In this document: positions 1 through 12,000 of the stretch, piece after piece | Layout: every line of letters starts with the position of its first letter | Numbering within the stretch: the first letter of the stretch is position 1 | DNA from: Aquanectria penicillioides | Taxonomy: Eukaryota; Ascomycota; Sordariomycetes; Hypocreales; Nectriaceae | Direction: 5' to 3' | Length of the DNA: 64,000 nt | Assembly (NCBI GenBank): GCA_003415625.1 | Contig: PYIU01000007.1 | Coordinates: 3,596,001 to 3,660,000, forward strand | Position numbers and translations under genes: made by a program | The notes under the pieces: generated by a model | Told to the model about the DNA's origin: nothing | The model's input: the letters and a program-made list of their open reading frames with translations, nothing else | The model's database searches: none

Positions 1-3000
1 AAACCTGGCTGCCAGTGCGCGCCGAGGCAGAAGAAGCCGGGGCAGAGGTGGCCACGGAGCTCGAGTGGATGCTAGACGAAGAAATTCCGGCTTGGCTGCT
101 GGATCGAGCTGTAGTCGAAGCACCTTGAGCAGCTGTGGAGCCTGAGTGCGCAGAGGAAGCTACCGAGTTAGACCAAGAAGTGGAGGCTGATCTAGAGGAG
201 TCTACGGGGTGGGTGTGAGAGGCTGAAGAACCCGGTGTCGACGAAGTTCCAGTGGCCTGACCACTTGAGCTACGTCCTGTGGTTGCGGTGCTTGATTTAT
301 GGGAAGCAGAGCCGGAAGTTGAGCCGCTGGATCCGGCAGTGGAAGTGCCCGTGGCCTGAGAGCTAGATCCAGTGCTAACAATACGCGTAGCGGGGGTGGA
401 CAGTGACGGAGTGTTAGTGCTAGATCCTTGAGTTCCGGTAGCAGAGCTTGAGCGAGAGGCAGAAAGCGGTTTGGTCGAGGCGCTGGAGCTTCCAGAGTGT
501 GTTCCAGAAGAAGGCGCTCCGGTCGAGGCAGCGGAGCTTGAGCGAGAAGCAGAAGCAGATCCAGAGGAATCTGCCGAGCTTAATCGAGAGATGGAGGCCG
601 ATCCAGTGGAAGCAGTAGACCTTCCAGTCTGAGTTCCAGAGGAGACAGTGCCAGAAGAAACTGCAGAGCCGCTATGAGTTGTGGAGTGGCCGGGCGCAGA
701 GGAGGCGCCAGATGAGGAACCGCTTGAGCGTGATGAAGATGAAGAGCCAGATGCCTGAGAGCTAGTTCCCATGCTCACAACACGTGTGGCAGGAGTAGAG
801 GTGGCAGGAATACTGGTCGCGGCGCCAGTGCTAGAGCCTCGAGAGGCCTCAGAGCTTGCGCGAGAAGCCGAAGAAGCCGGGCCAGATGAAGCAGCAGAGT
901 TTGATCGAGAAGCCGAGGCAGATTCAAAAGAGACCGCTTTCGAGCTTGAGTGAGGGGCAGACGAGGCAGGGGTTGACGCGGTAGAGCTTCCAGAGCGAGT
1001 GTTAGAAGAAGCCGGGTCAGTTGAGGCACCAGATGACTGTCCGCTAGATCGGGCTGTGGTTGAAGAGCCAGCAGTTGATCCAGAAGACTGGCTGGTAGCA
1101 TGGCCAGAGGTAGCAGCGCTTGAACGAGATCCAGGTGTGGAGTTAGCAGAGTGAGTACCGGATGATGCACCACCAGCCTGGCTGCTAGATCGTGCTGTGG
1201 TTGCAGTGTCGGATCCAGAGCCAGAGCCAGAGCTGGCATTAGAAACACGGCTGCTGGTTGCGGAGCCGGAAGAAACACCAGAGGGGTGGCTGCTGACACG
1301 GCTTGAAGTTACAGCACTAGATTCCTGAGAGCTGGATCCAGCGCTGACAACCTTGGTAACAGGAGCAGAGAGAGCCGGAGTGCTTGATGACTGGCTGGCT
1401 CGGGCAGTGGTTTCAGGAGATCCAGCGGCAGATGAAGAGGCACTGGTGCGAGCTGAGGTAGCAGAGCCAGTTCTGGATGATGCCGATCCACCGCTGTGAG
1501 AGGAGGAAGCTCGAGATGAAGAGGCACTGGTGCGAGCTGAGGTAGCAGAGTCAGTTCTGGATGATGCCGATCCACCGCTGTGAGAGGAGGAAGCTCCAGA
1601 TGAAGAGGCACTGGTGCGAGCAGTGGTTGCAGAGTTGGTGCCAGAGGCTGAGCCACTGCTGGTGCGGGCGGAATTGGCAGAACCGGTTCCGGAAGAGCTG
1701 GCATGGGCGGTACCAGATGCAGATGTTGAGCCACTAGATCGGTCAGTGGTGGAAGACGACCTAGAGGCTTGGCTGGCATGGCTAGAAGATGCTGAGCTTG
1801 ATCCAGGGCTAACAATCTTCGTGCCAGGAGTGGATAGCGGGGGAGTGTCACTGGTTCCGCTGGATGAGTGAGCCGACGGCGAAGCAGAAGCCTGGCTGCT
1901 GGGGCGCCCACTAGTAGAGGCACCAGTAGCCTGAGAGGATGATCCGGATATCGAGCCGCTGGATCGAGCCATGGACGAGCCAGCCGTCTGAGAACCAGAA
2001 CCAGAGCCTGTGGAGTGAATACCCGAGGCGCTAGAGGACTGGCCACTGGCGCGGGCTGTTGTAACAGTGCTGGATCCCTGAGATCCGGGTGTGGTGCTTG
2101 CAGAGTGCAATCCAGAAGACGCTGCAGACGATGACTGGCCGCTGGCACGAGCTGTGGTTGCAGTGCTCTGAGAGGCGGCTGAGCTTCCAGAGCGAGTACC
2201 AGATGAGGCAGAGGCAGAAGAAGCACCAGTCGAGCGAGTTCCAGACGAATCAGCGTCGGTTGAGGCAGCAGAGGACCCAGAGCGAGTACCAGATGAGGAT
2301 GCAGCTGAGGAAGCTCCAGAGGTCGAGCGAGCCGAAGTTGCAGTTCCTGAGGTTGTTCCGGAGCTTGCAGGTCGAGCGCTGGATGAACCAGCAGCCGAGC
2401 TTGCAGAATGCGTTCCGGAAGAAGCAGAGCCAGAGGAAGCACCACTGGTGTGTGCGGTGGTTCCATGAGAGCTAGATCCAGTGTTGACGACCTTGGTTCC
2501 AGGGTTGGAGAGGGTACCAGTGCTGGACTGAGCTGAGGAAGCTCCGCTGGTGCGGCTTGTGCTTACGCTTCCTTGAGAGGCAGAACCAGTGCTGCGAGAG
2601 TTTGTCGAAGCTCCAGTTGCCTGAGAGCCCGAACTCGAGTGAGAGCCGGAGGCAGAGGCTGAGGAGGAACCAGACTGTCCACTGGTGCGGGCAGTAGTAG
2701 ACGATCTTTGAGAAGAAGCACCGGAGCTCGAGTGAGTACCAGATGAAACCGGGCCCGTGGAGGTTCCGGATCGAGTTCCAGTGGAAGCTGAGGCAAATGA
2801 GGCGCCAGAGCTGGCGGATCGAGTGGTCGAAGAAGCGTCAGAAGCGGGTTGAGTGTCAGAAGCAGGAGGCGAAGAGACTGCGGAAGTTCCAGAGTGAGTG
2901 CCAGAAGAGGCAGAAGCCGAGGAGGCTCCAGAGCTGGCGGCGCGAATGCTCGAAGAAGGTGCGCCGGTGGAGGATCCAGAATGTCCACTGCTGCGGGCAG

Positions 3001-6000
3001 TGCTCGAAGAGTGAGTACCGGAGGAGGCAGCGGCTGACGAGGTTCCGGACCGAGTTCCAGTGGAAGCCGAGGAAGGAGAAGCTCCAGAGCTGGCGGGATG
3101 AGTGCTAGACGAAGCGCTAGAAGACTGTCCGCCGGTGCGTGCAGTTGTTGACTGGCCTGGGGTAGAGCTGGTTCCAGCGCTGACGACCTTTGTGCCAGGG
3201 TTGGAGAGAATGCCGCTCGTAGAGGTGCCAGAGCTTGCTGGGCGGCTACTGGAGGAGGCTGAGGAATCACTAGTTGTTCCAGACTTAGAGGCAGATGATG
3301 CTCCAGCCGAAGAAGCAGTAGTTCCCTTGGTTGCTGATCCAGATGACGAGGCACTGTGGCTGCTAGTTGCAGAGCCTGATGAAACTCCGCTGGGGTGCGA
3401 GGTCTGCGAATCGGTGGCGGACGAGGCTCCAGATGAGTGGCCACTGGCGCGAGCGGTAGTCCCAGTGCTTGAAGAAGCTTCAGAAGACTTACCGCTCGTG
3501 CGTGCTGTAGTAGCGCTCTGAGATCTAGTGGCGGAGCTTCCAGTGTGAACGCCCGACGAAGCTGGGGTGGATGTGCCAGATCGAGTTCCAGAAGAAGCTG
3601 GTGCAGATGATCCAGAGTGTGTGCCAGATGAGGCCGGGGTAGATGCCCCAGAGCTCTGGCTACTAGATCCAGTGCTTACGACCTTGGTTCCAGGGGAGGA
3701 CACAATAGGGGTGCTAGTTTCCAAAGAGGCAGCTGAGGAAGATCGACCTGACGTCGCGGTTCCTGAGACCTGAGATGAGGCCTTGGTGCCAGAGGAAGCA
3801 CCTGAAGCGGCTGATGAGTGAGAAGTGGAAGCACCCGAAGGCTGGGCTGAGCCAGACGAAGCGCCAGAAGTGCGTGCCGTACTGGCTGAACCAGTTGACT
3901 GAGTTCCAGACTTGGATGTGGCAGAGAGGGAGTTAGAAGATCCAGAGGCTTGGTTGCTGCTGCGAGCAGTAGTGGCGGTACCAGAGGATTGACCACTGTT
4001 GTGAGAAGCAGAAGGAGATCCAGAGGACTGACCACTGTTGTGAGAAGCAGAAGGAGATCCAGAGGACTGACCACTGTTGTGAGAAGCAGAAGGAGATCCA
4101 GAGGACTGACCGCTAGTGCGAGCCGTGGTAGCGGTTCCAGGGGAGCTAGAGCCAGTGCTGACAACCTTGGTTGCAGGGTTGGAGAAGGTACCGGTGCTGG
4201 ACTGGGCTGACGAGGCTCCGCTGGTGCGGCTGGTGGTGGCAGAGCCAGATCCAGAGGCAGAACCACTGGAGCGGGCTGAAGTTGAGATTCCAGATCCGGA
4301 AGGCTCAGTGCTGCTACGAGCGGGGGTAGCAGAGCCGGAGGACTGGCCAGTGCTGTGTGAAGACGAAGCAGATCCAGAGACCTGGCCGCTGATACGAGCT
4401 GAGGTGGCAGAGCCAGTTCCAGAAGACCGACCGCTTGTGTGAGCAGTACCAGAAGACTGCCCGCTGCTGTGAGAAGCCGAAGCCGAGCCAGAAGATGGGC
4501 GGGCGGAAGTTGCAGAGCTGGTTCCAGAGGACTGGCCACTGGTGCGAGCAGTAGTGGCCGAGCCAGATCGAGATGCTGAACTGGTGCGATCCAAGGCATC
4601 GGAGGACTGTCCGCTGCTGTGAGAAGCCGAAGCGGATCCAGAAGACTGGCCACTTGTGCGAGCAGAAGTAGCAGAAGTAGTGCCAGATGAAGATCCAATG
4701 CTTACAACCTTGGTTCCAGGAGCGGAGAGAGTACCCGTAGATTGGCTGTCGGTGCGAGCAGTAGTGGCAGTACCAGATGCAGAGCCGCTGCTGTGAGAGG
4801 CTGAGGCCGAGCCGGAAGATGTACGAGCAAAAGATGCAGAGCTGGCTCCAGAGGACTGCCCGCTGCTGTGAGAAGCAGAAGCAGATCCAGAAGACTGGCC
4901 ACTTGTACGAGCAGAAGTGGCAGTACCAGAAGAATGGCCACTGCTGTAAGAAGCAGAAGCGGATCCAGAAGACTGGCCACTTAGGCGAGCAGAAGTAGCA
5001 GAAGTAGTGCCAGATGAAGATTCAATGCTTACAACCTTGGTTCCAGGAGCGGAGAGAGTACCTGTAGATTGGCTGCCGGTGCGAGCAGTAGTAGCAGTAC
5101 CAGATGCAGAGCCGCTGCTGTGCGAGGCTGAGGCCGAGCCGGAAGATGTATGAGCAGAAGTTGCAGAGCCGGCTCCAGAGGACTGACCGCTGGTGCGAGC
5201 AGAAGTGGCAGTACCAGAAGAATGGCCACTGCTGTGAGAAGCCGAGGCAGATCCAGAGGAACGAGCTGTGGCAGAGCCAGTTCCAGATGCAGAAGACTGG
5301 CTGCTGGTGCTATCTGTGGCTCCGGAGGACTTTCCAGTGCTGTGCGAGGCCGAGGCAGATCCAGAAGACTGAGTGCTGGTGCGAGCGGTGGCGGCAGAAC
5401 CCGAAGATTGGCCACTGGTGCGAGCCGAAGTTGCAGAGCCAGTTCCAGAGGCGGAGGACTGGCCGCTAGCACGAGCAGTAGTGGCAGAGCCGGAAGACTG
5501 ATGGGTGTTGTGGGAAGCTGAGGCAGATCCAGAAGATGCACGAGCTGAAGTGGCAGAGCCAGTTCCAGAAGACTGGTCACTAATATGCGAGGCTGAAGCT
5601 GAGCCAGAAGATGTACGAGCCAGGGTTGCGGAGCTGGTATCAGAGGCAGATCCAGTGCTTACAACCTTAGTTCCGGGAGTCAAGAGAGAACCGGTGGATT
5701 GGCTGCTGGGGCGTGCAGTGCTTGAGCCAGTTCCAGAGGCGGAGGACTGGCCGCTGGCACGAGCAGTAGTGGCAAAGCCGGAAGACTGATGAGTGCTGTG
5801 GGAAGCTGAGGCAGATCCGGAAGATGCACGAGCTGAAGTAGCAGAGCCAGTTCCAGAGGCGGAGGACTGGCCGCTGGAACGAGCAGTAGTGGCAAAGCCG
5901 GAAGACTGATGAGTGCTGTGGGGAGCTGAGGCAGATCCAGAAGATGCACGAGCTGAAGTGGCAGAGCCAGTTCCAGAAGACTGGTCACTAATATGCGAGG

Positions 6001-9000
6001 CTGAAGCTGAGCCAGAAGATGTACGAGCCAGGGTTGCGGAGCTGGCGTCAGAGGCAGATCCAGTGCTTACAACCTTAGTTCCGGGAGTCGACAGAGAACC
6101 ACTGGATTGGACGCTAGTGCGTGCGGTGGTGGCAGTACCAGATGACTGAGCAATGCTGTGAGAAGACGAGGCAGATCCAGAAGACCGACCACTGGTGTGG
6201 GCTGAGGTTGCAGAACCGGCTCCAGAAGACTGGCCACTGCTGTGCGAGACTGAAGCTGAGCCAGAAGATGCACGAGCCGAGGTTGGGGAGCTGGCGTCAG
6301 AGGCAGATCCGGTGCTTACAACCTTTGTTCCGGGAGTCGAGAGAGAACCACTGGATTGGCCACTAGTGCGTGCGGTGGTGGCAGTACCAGATGACTGAGC
6401 ATTGCTGTGAGAAGCTGTGGCAGATCTAGAAGACTGACCACTAGTGCGGGCTGAAGTTGTAGAACCGGTTCCAGAAGACTGTCCGCTGGTGTGAGCAGTA
6501 GTAGCCGAGTTTGATCCAGATGCTGAACCACTGGTGCGAACTGTAGAAGCGGTACCGGCGGACTGGCCACTGCTGTGAGAAGCGGAGGCAGATCCGGAAG
6601 ATGCGCGAGCTGAAGTGGCAGAGCCAGTTCCAGAAGACTGGTCACTGATGTGCGAGGCTGAAGCCGAGCCAGAAGATGGACGGACCGAAGTTGCGGAGCC
6701 GGAGCCATGGGCAGATCCAGTGCTTACAACCTTGGTTCCAGGAGTGGGGAGACTGCCAGTAGATTGGCCGCTTGTGCGGGCAGTAGTGGAAAAACCAGTG
6801 CTGTGAGATGAAGAGGCTCCCGAAGACCGACCGCTGGTGTGAGCTGCCGTACCAGTGCCGGATGACTGGCTGCTAGTGCGGGCAGTAGTTGCGGTTCCCT
6901 GAGATGCAATGCTCGAGGGACTAGATGAAGCTCCAGAGGACTGGCCGCTGGTGCGAGCACTGGAGGCAGACTGGGCAGACGAAGCGCCAGAAGCACGGCT
7001 GATGGTTCCCTGAGAGCCAGAGGCAGAGTCGCTGGTGTGGCTGGCGCTTGCTGTGCCTGAACCAGTGCTGACGACACGAGTTCCTGGAGCAGAGAGAGTT
7101 CCAGAGTGGCCAGAGGAGGCTGCGCTGCTGCGGCTGGAAGAAGAGAGGCCTTGGCCGGAGGTCGACCCGCCGCTGGAGCGAGCTGTGCTTGGGCTTCCCG
7201 ACGTGGCAGATCCAGATGCTCGGCTGCTGGTGCCCCCGGTAGTGGAAGCACCAGAGCTTGAGGCGTGGGAGCCAGATGAAGCAGGGGCGGAGGAGGAGCC
7301 ACTGGAGCGGACTGAGGTAGCAATGGTAGTGCCGAAGGTCGAGTGACTGCCGGAAGCAGCCGAAGCTGACGATGATGCCGAACCGCTGGCACGTCCTGTG
7401 GAGGATGTTCCGGATCTAGAGGCCGAACCACTTGATCGGGCTGAAGTTGACATACCGGATCCAGAAGCTGAGCCGCTGGAGCGAACTGAAGTAGCAACAG
7501 TGGTACCGGTGCTCGATCCGTGAGAGCTAGTTCCTGCGCTGACAACCTTTGTTCTAGGCGCAGAGAGGGTGCCAGATGAAGCGGAGTCGCTGGGTTGAGC
7601 GCTCGTAGAGGATTCCGTTCCAGTAGACTGACCGCTGGTGCGGGCAGTAGTCGTAGTTCCCCAGGAAGAAGATCCCGATGCCTGGCTGCTAGAGCGAGCA
7701 GACGTCGCACTCGAACCTTGAGTGCTGGTTCCTGTGCTGACGACCTTGGTTCCAGGAGTGGAGAGAATATCGGTAGATTGGCTAGTAGTTCGAGCAGAGG
7801 AAGAGCCAGATCTGGATGCTGAGCCATTGCTGTGCGAGGCCGAAGCTGATCCAGATGACTGACCACTGGTGCGAGCAGATGTGGCAGAGCCGGTGCTAGA
7901 AGAATGACCACTTGTGCGAGCAGTGGCGGCAGTACCAGATGACTGATTGGTGCTACGAGAAGCTGGGGCAGATCCAGAAGAGTTTCCAGAAGTGTGGGCC
8001 GAGGCTGAGGCAGATCCAGATGCTGAACCACTGATGCGAGCTGTAGTGGCGGTACCGGAGGACTGGCCGCTGCTGTGAGAAGCGGAGGCAGATCCAGAGG
8101 AGGAACCGCCCGTTCTAACAGTGCTAGAGTCGTAAGAGGTATATCCAGATCCAGATAGTTGGCTGCTAGAGTGAGCGGATGTTGCGCTCGATCCCTGAGA
8201 GCTTGGTCCTGTGCTAACAACAACCTTGGTTCCAGGAGTAGAGAAGGCACCAGTAGACTGGCCGCTAGTGCGGGCAGTGGTAGCAGTTCCCTGAGAAGAA
8301 GATCCAGATGCAGAGCCGCTGGAACGAACGGAGGTAGCGACAGTAGTGCCCTGAGATCCGGTCTTGGATCCAGACTGGCTGCTGCGGCTGTGTGCCAAAG
8401 TCGACGCCCCTGTTCCGGAGCTCACACTCGAAGAGATGCGGCTGCCAGTCGATGCTGATGGATGGCCACTTGTGCGTGCGGTGGTTGCAGAACCAGTTCC
8501 AGAAGACTGGCCGCTCGTATGAGCGGAAGTAGCAGAGCCAGTGCCGGGAGAAGAGGAAGCTCCGGAGCTCTGGCCGCTGGTGCGTTCCGATGTGGCAGAA
8601 CCAGTTCTAGAGGACTGATCAGTGCTGCGAGAAGCCGAAGCAGATCCGGAAGACTGGCCGCTGGCGCGAGCGGAAGTGGCAGAAGGCTGACCGGTGCTGT
8701 GCGAGGCCCAGGAAGCCCCTGATGACTGGCCGCTTGTGCGGGCAGAGGCTGCAGAGCCAGTTCCGGAGGACTGGCCACTGGTGCGAACAGTAGTTCCCTG
8801 GGAGCTAATTCCAGTGCTCACAACCTTGGTTCCAGGGGCAGAAAGGGTTGCGCCGGAAGCGCTTCCAGAAGCCTGGCTACTGGCATGAGATGAAGTTCCA
8901 GAGCTCACGGGCTGGCTGCCGGATGAAGTGCGGCCGCTAGTTCCCGAGGAAGCGCCGAAAGTTCGACTGCTTGCGTGGGATGAAGCCGAGGCACCAGAGG

Positions 9001-12000
9001 AAGAGGCATGGCTTCCTGTGCTTGTACCAGATGCGGGTGAGGCAGGGCCAGAATATTGACCACTGGTGCGTGCTGAGGTTGCAGAGCCAGTTCCGGAGGA
9101 CTGACCAGTGCTGCGAGAAGCCGAAGCAGATCCAGAAGATTGGCCACTGGTGCGGGCAGTAGCTGAGCCGGAAGAGTGGCCGCCGCTGTGAGAAGCCGAA
9201 GCTGAACCAGAGGACTGTCCGCTAGTGTGAATGGTTCCCTGGGAGCTAGATCCAATGCTGACAACCTTGGTGCCAGGGGTAGAAAGGCTTGCACCTGAAG
9301 TGGCTCCAGAAGCCTGGCTGATGGAGCGGGAGGCTGAGGCTCTGGAGGTAGCAGCATGGCTGTCAGTGTTTGTACCAGATGCAGAGCTTGCTGGACGAGT
9401 GTTGGATGAGGCAGAGCCAGACGACTGACCGCTAGTTCGAGCTGAGGTAGCCGAACCGCTTGCGTGAGAAGAGGGCACTCCAGACGACTGGCCGCTGGCA
9501 CGAGCAGTGCTTGAGCCAGCTCCAGATGAGGCGGACTGGTCGCTGGTGCGAGCTGTAGTGGCAAAACCAGTTCTAGAAGATTGTCCGCTGGTTCGAGCCG
9601 AGGTGGCTGAACCAGTTGCAGAGGCCGAACCGCTTGTGCGAGAAGAGGTCACTCCAGACGACTGGCCGCTGGCACGAGCAGTGCTTGACCCAGCTCCAGA
9701 TGAGGCGGCCTGGTCGCTGGTGCGAGCCGTAGTTCCAAAACCAGTTCCAGAGGGCTGGCCACTGCTGTGTGAAGCAGAATCTGAGCCAGACGCAGATCCA
9801 GTGCTTATGACCTTGGTTCGAGGAGTGGAGAGGGTACCGATAGACTGGTCACTGGTGCGAGCCGATGTAGCAGAGCCAGGGCTGTGAGAAGAGGAAGCTC
9901 TGGAGCTCTGGCCGCTGGTGCGTGCCGAGGTGGCAGAACCAATTCCAGAGGACTCACCAGCGCTGCGAGAAGCCGAAGCAGATCCGGAAGATTGGCCACT
10001 TGTGCGAGCCGTAGTTCCAAAACCAGTTCCAGAAGGCTGGTCACTTCTGTGTGAAGCAGAAGCTGATTCAGACGCAGATCCAGTGCTTATAACCTTGGTT
10101 CGAGGAGTGGAGAGGGTACCGATAGACTGGTCACTGGTGCGAGCCGATGTAGCAGAGCCAGGGCTGTGAGAAGAGGAAGCTCTGGAGCTCTGGCCGCTGG
10201 TGCGTGCCGAGGTGGCAGAACCAATTCCAGAGGACTCACCAGTGCTGCGAGAAGCCGAAGCAGATCCGGAAGATTGGCCACTTGTGCGAGCTGTAGTGGC
10301 AAAACCAGTTCCAGAAGACTGGCCACTGCTGTGTGAAGCAGAAGCCGAGCCAGACGCAGATCCAGTGCTTATAACCTTGGTTGCAGGAGTGGAGAGGCTG
10401 CCAGAAGACTGACCGGCGCTGTGGGAGGCTGAGGCAGATCCAGAAGGCTGAGTGCTGGTACGAGCGGAAGTGGCAAAGCCAGTTCCGGAAGATTCACGAC
10501 TTGAGCGACCTGTAGTGGCAGATCCAGATGCAGATGCTAAAATGTCGCTTCGGCTGGTGGCATCGGTGCCTGTTTGAGAGCCAGATCCGGTGTTGACAAC
10601 CTTTGTTCCAGGAGTTGAGAGAGAGCCGGTAGACTGGCCACCGGTGCGAGCGGATGTAGTAGAGCCAGTTCCAGAAGACTGGCCGCTGCTGCGGGCAGAT
10701 GTAGCAGAAGGGTGACCGGTGCTGTGCGAGGCCTGTGAAGGTCCAGATGTTTGACCACTTGTGCGAGCGCTAGTTGCTGACCTGCTTCCAGAGGATTGGC
10801 CGCCCGTGCGCGCAGTGGTTCCAGAGGATTGACCGCTGCTGTGGGAAGCCGAAGCAGATCCAGAAGACTGACCACTTGTGCGAGCGGATGTCGCAAAGCC
10901 GGTCTCAGAGGACTGGCCACTGGCACGGACTGAGGTGGCAGAAGACTGACCACTGGTGCGAGCCGAAGTGGCAGAGCCAGTGATGTGAGAGGAAGAAGCT
11001 CTGGAGCTCTGGCCGCTGGTGCGTGCCGAGGTAGCAGAACCAGTTCCAGCGGAAGATTGACCACTGGTCCAAGCTGAAGCAACAGAGCCAGTGCCGGATG
11101 CGGATCCAGTGCTTACAACCTTAGTGCCAGGGGCAGACAGGGCATCGGAAGATGCACCAGTCTGGCCGCTGCTACGGGTTCCCGAAGCTGAGCCAGAGGA
11201 TTGACCACCTGAGCGAGCAGTGGTGGCAGAGTCAGTGCTGTGGGACAATGAGACGCCTGAAGACTGTCCGCTGGTGCGAGCTGAAGTGGCAGAGCCAGTG
11301 CCGGATGCGGATCCAGTGCTTACAACCTTGGTGCCAGGGGCAGACAGGGCACCGGAAGATGCACCAGTCTGGCCGCTGCTACGGGTTCCCGAAGCTGAGC
11401 CAGAGGATTGACCACCTGAGCGAGCAGTGGTGGCAGAGCCAGTGCTGTGGGACGAGACGCCTGAAGACTGTCCGCTTGTGCGAGCTGAAGTGGCAAAGCC
11501 AGTGCTATGAGGCGAGGACACTCCAGGAGACTGTCCACTGGTGCGTGCCGAAGTGGCAAATCCAGTTCCAGAAGAAGCCTGACCACTAGGGTGAGCCGAA
11601 GTAGCAGAGCCAGCAATGTGGGAGGAGGAAACTCCAGAGCTCTGGCCGCTAGTGCGAGCTGAAGTAGCCGAGCCCGATCCAGATGCTGAACCGGTGCCTC
11701 GGCTGGTGGCAGCACTGCCGGTCTGAGAGCCAGATTCGGTGCTAACAACCTTTGTTCTAGGGGTGGAAAGGATACCAGAAGAAGCAGAGGCCGAGCCCGG
11801 GGACTCGCCACTGGTTCGAGCGCTGGTAACAGATCCGAATCCAGAAGACTGGCCGCTGGTTCGTGCTGAGGTGCCGGAGGATTGACCACTGCTATGAGAA
11901 GCTGAGACTGAGCCGGAGGGTTGGCCACTGGTGCGAGCTGTAGTTGCGGCGCCAGATCCAGAAGAATGGCCGCTGGCTCGAGCCGAAGTGGCCGATCCAG

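Noticed and set aside
6724..8250. A 508-codon minus-strand frame and about 28 similar ones between 775 and 19722, rich in Leu, Ala and Pro
   Set aside because: All lie in the frame one step off the PGTKVV frame and read LEPRL where the real frame reads PGTKVV. They are shadows of the repeat.
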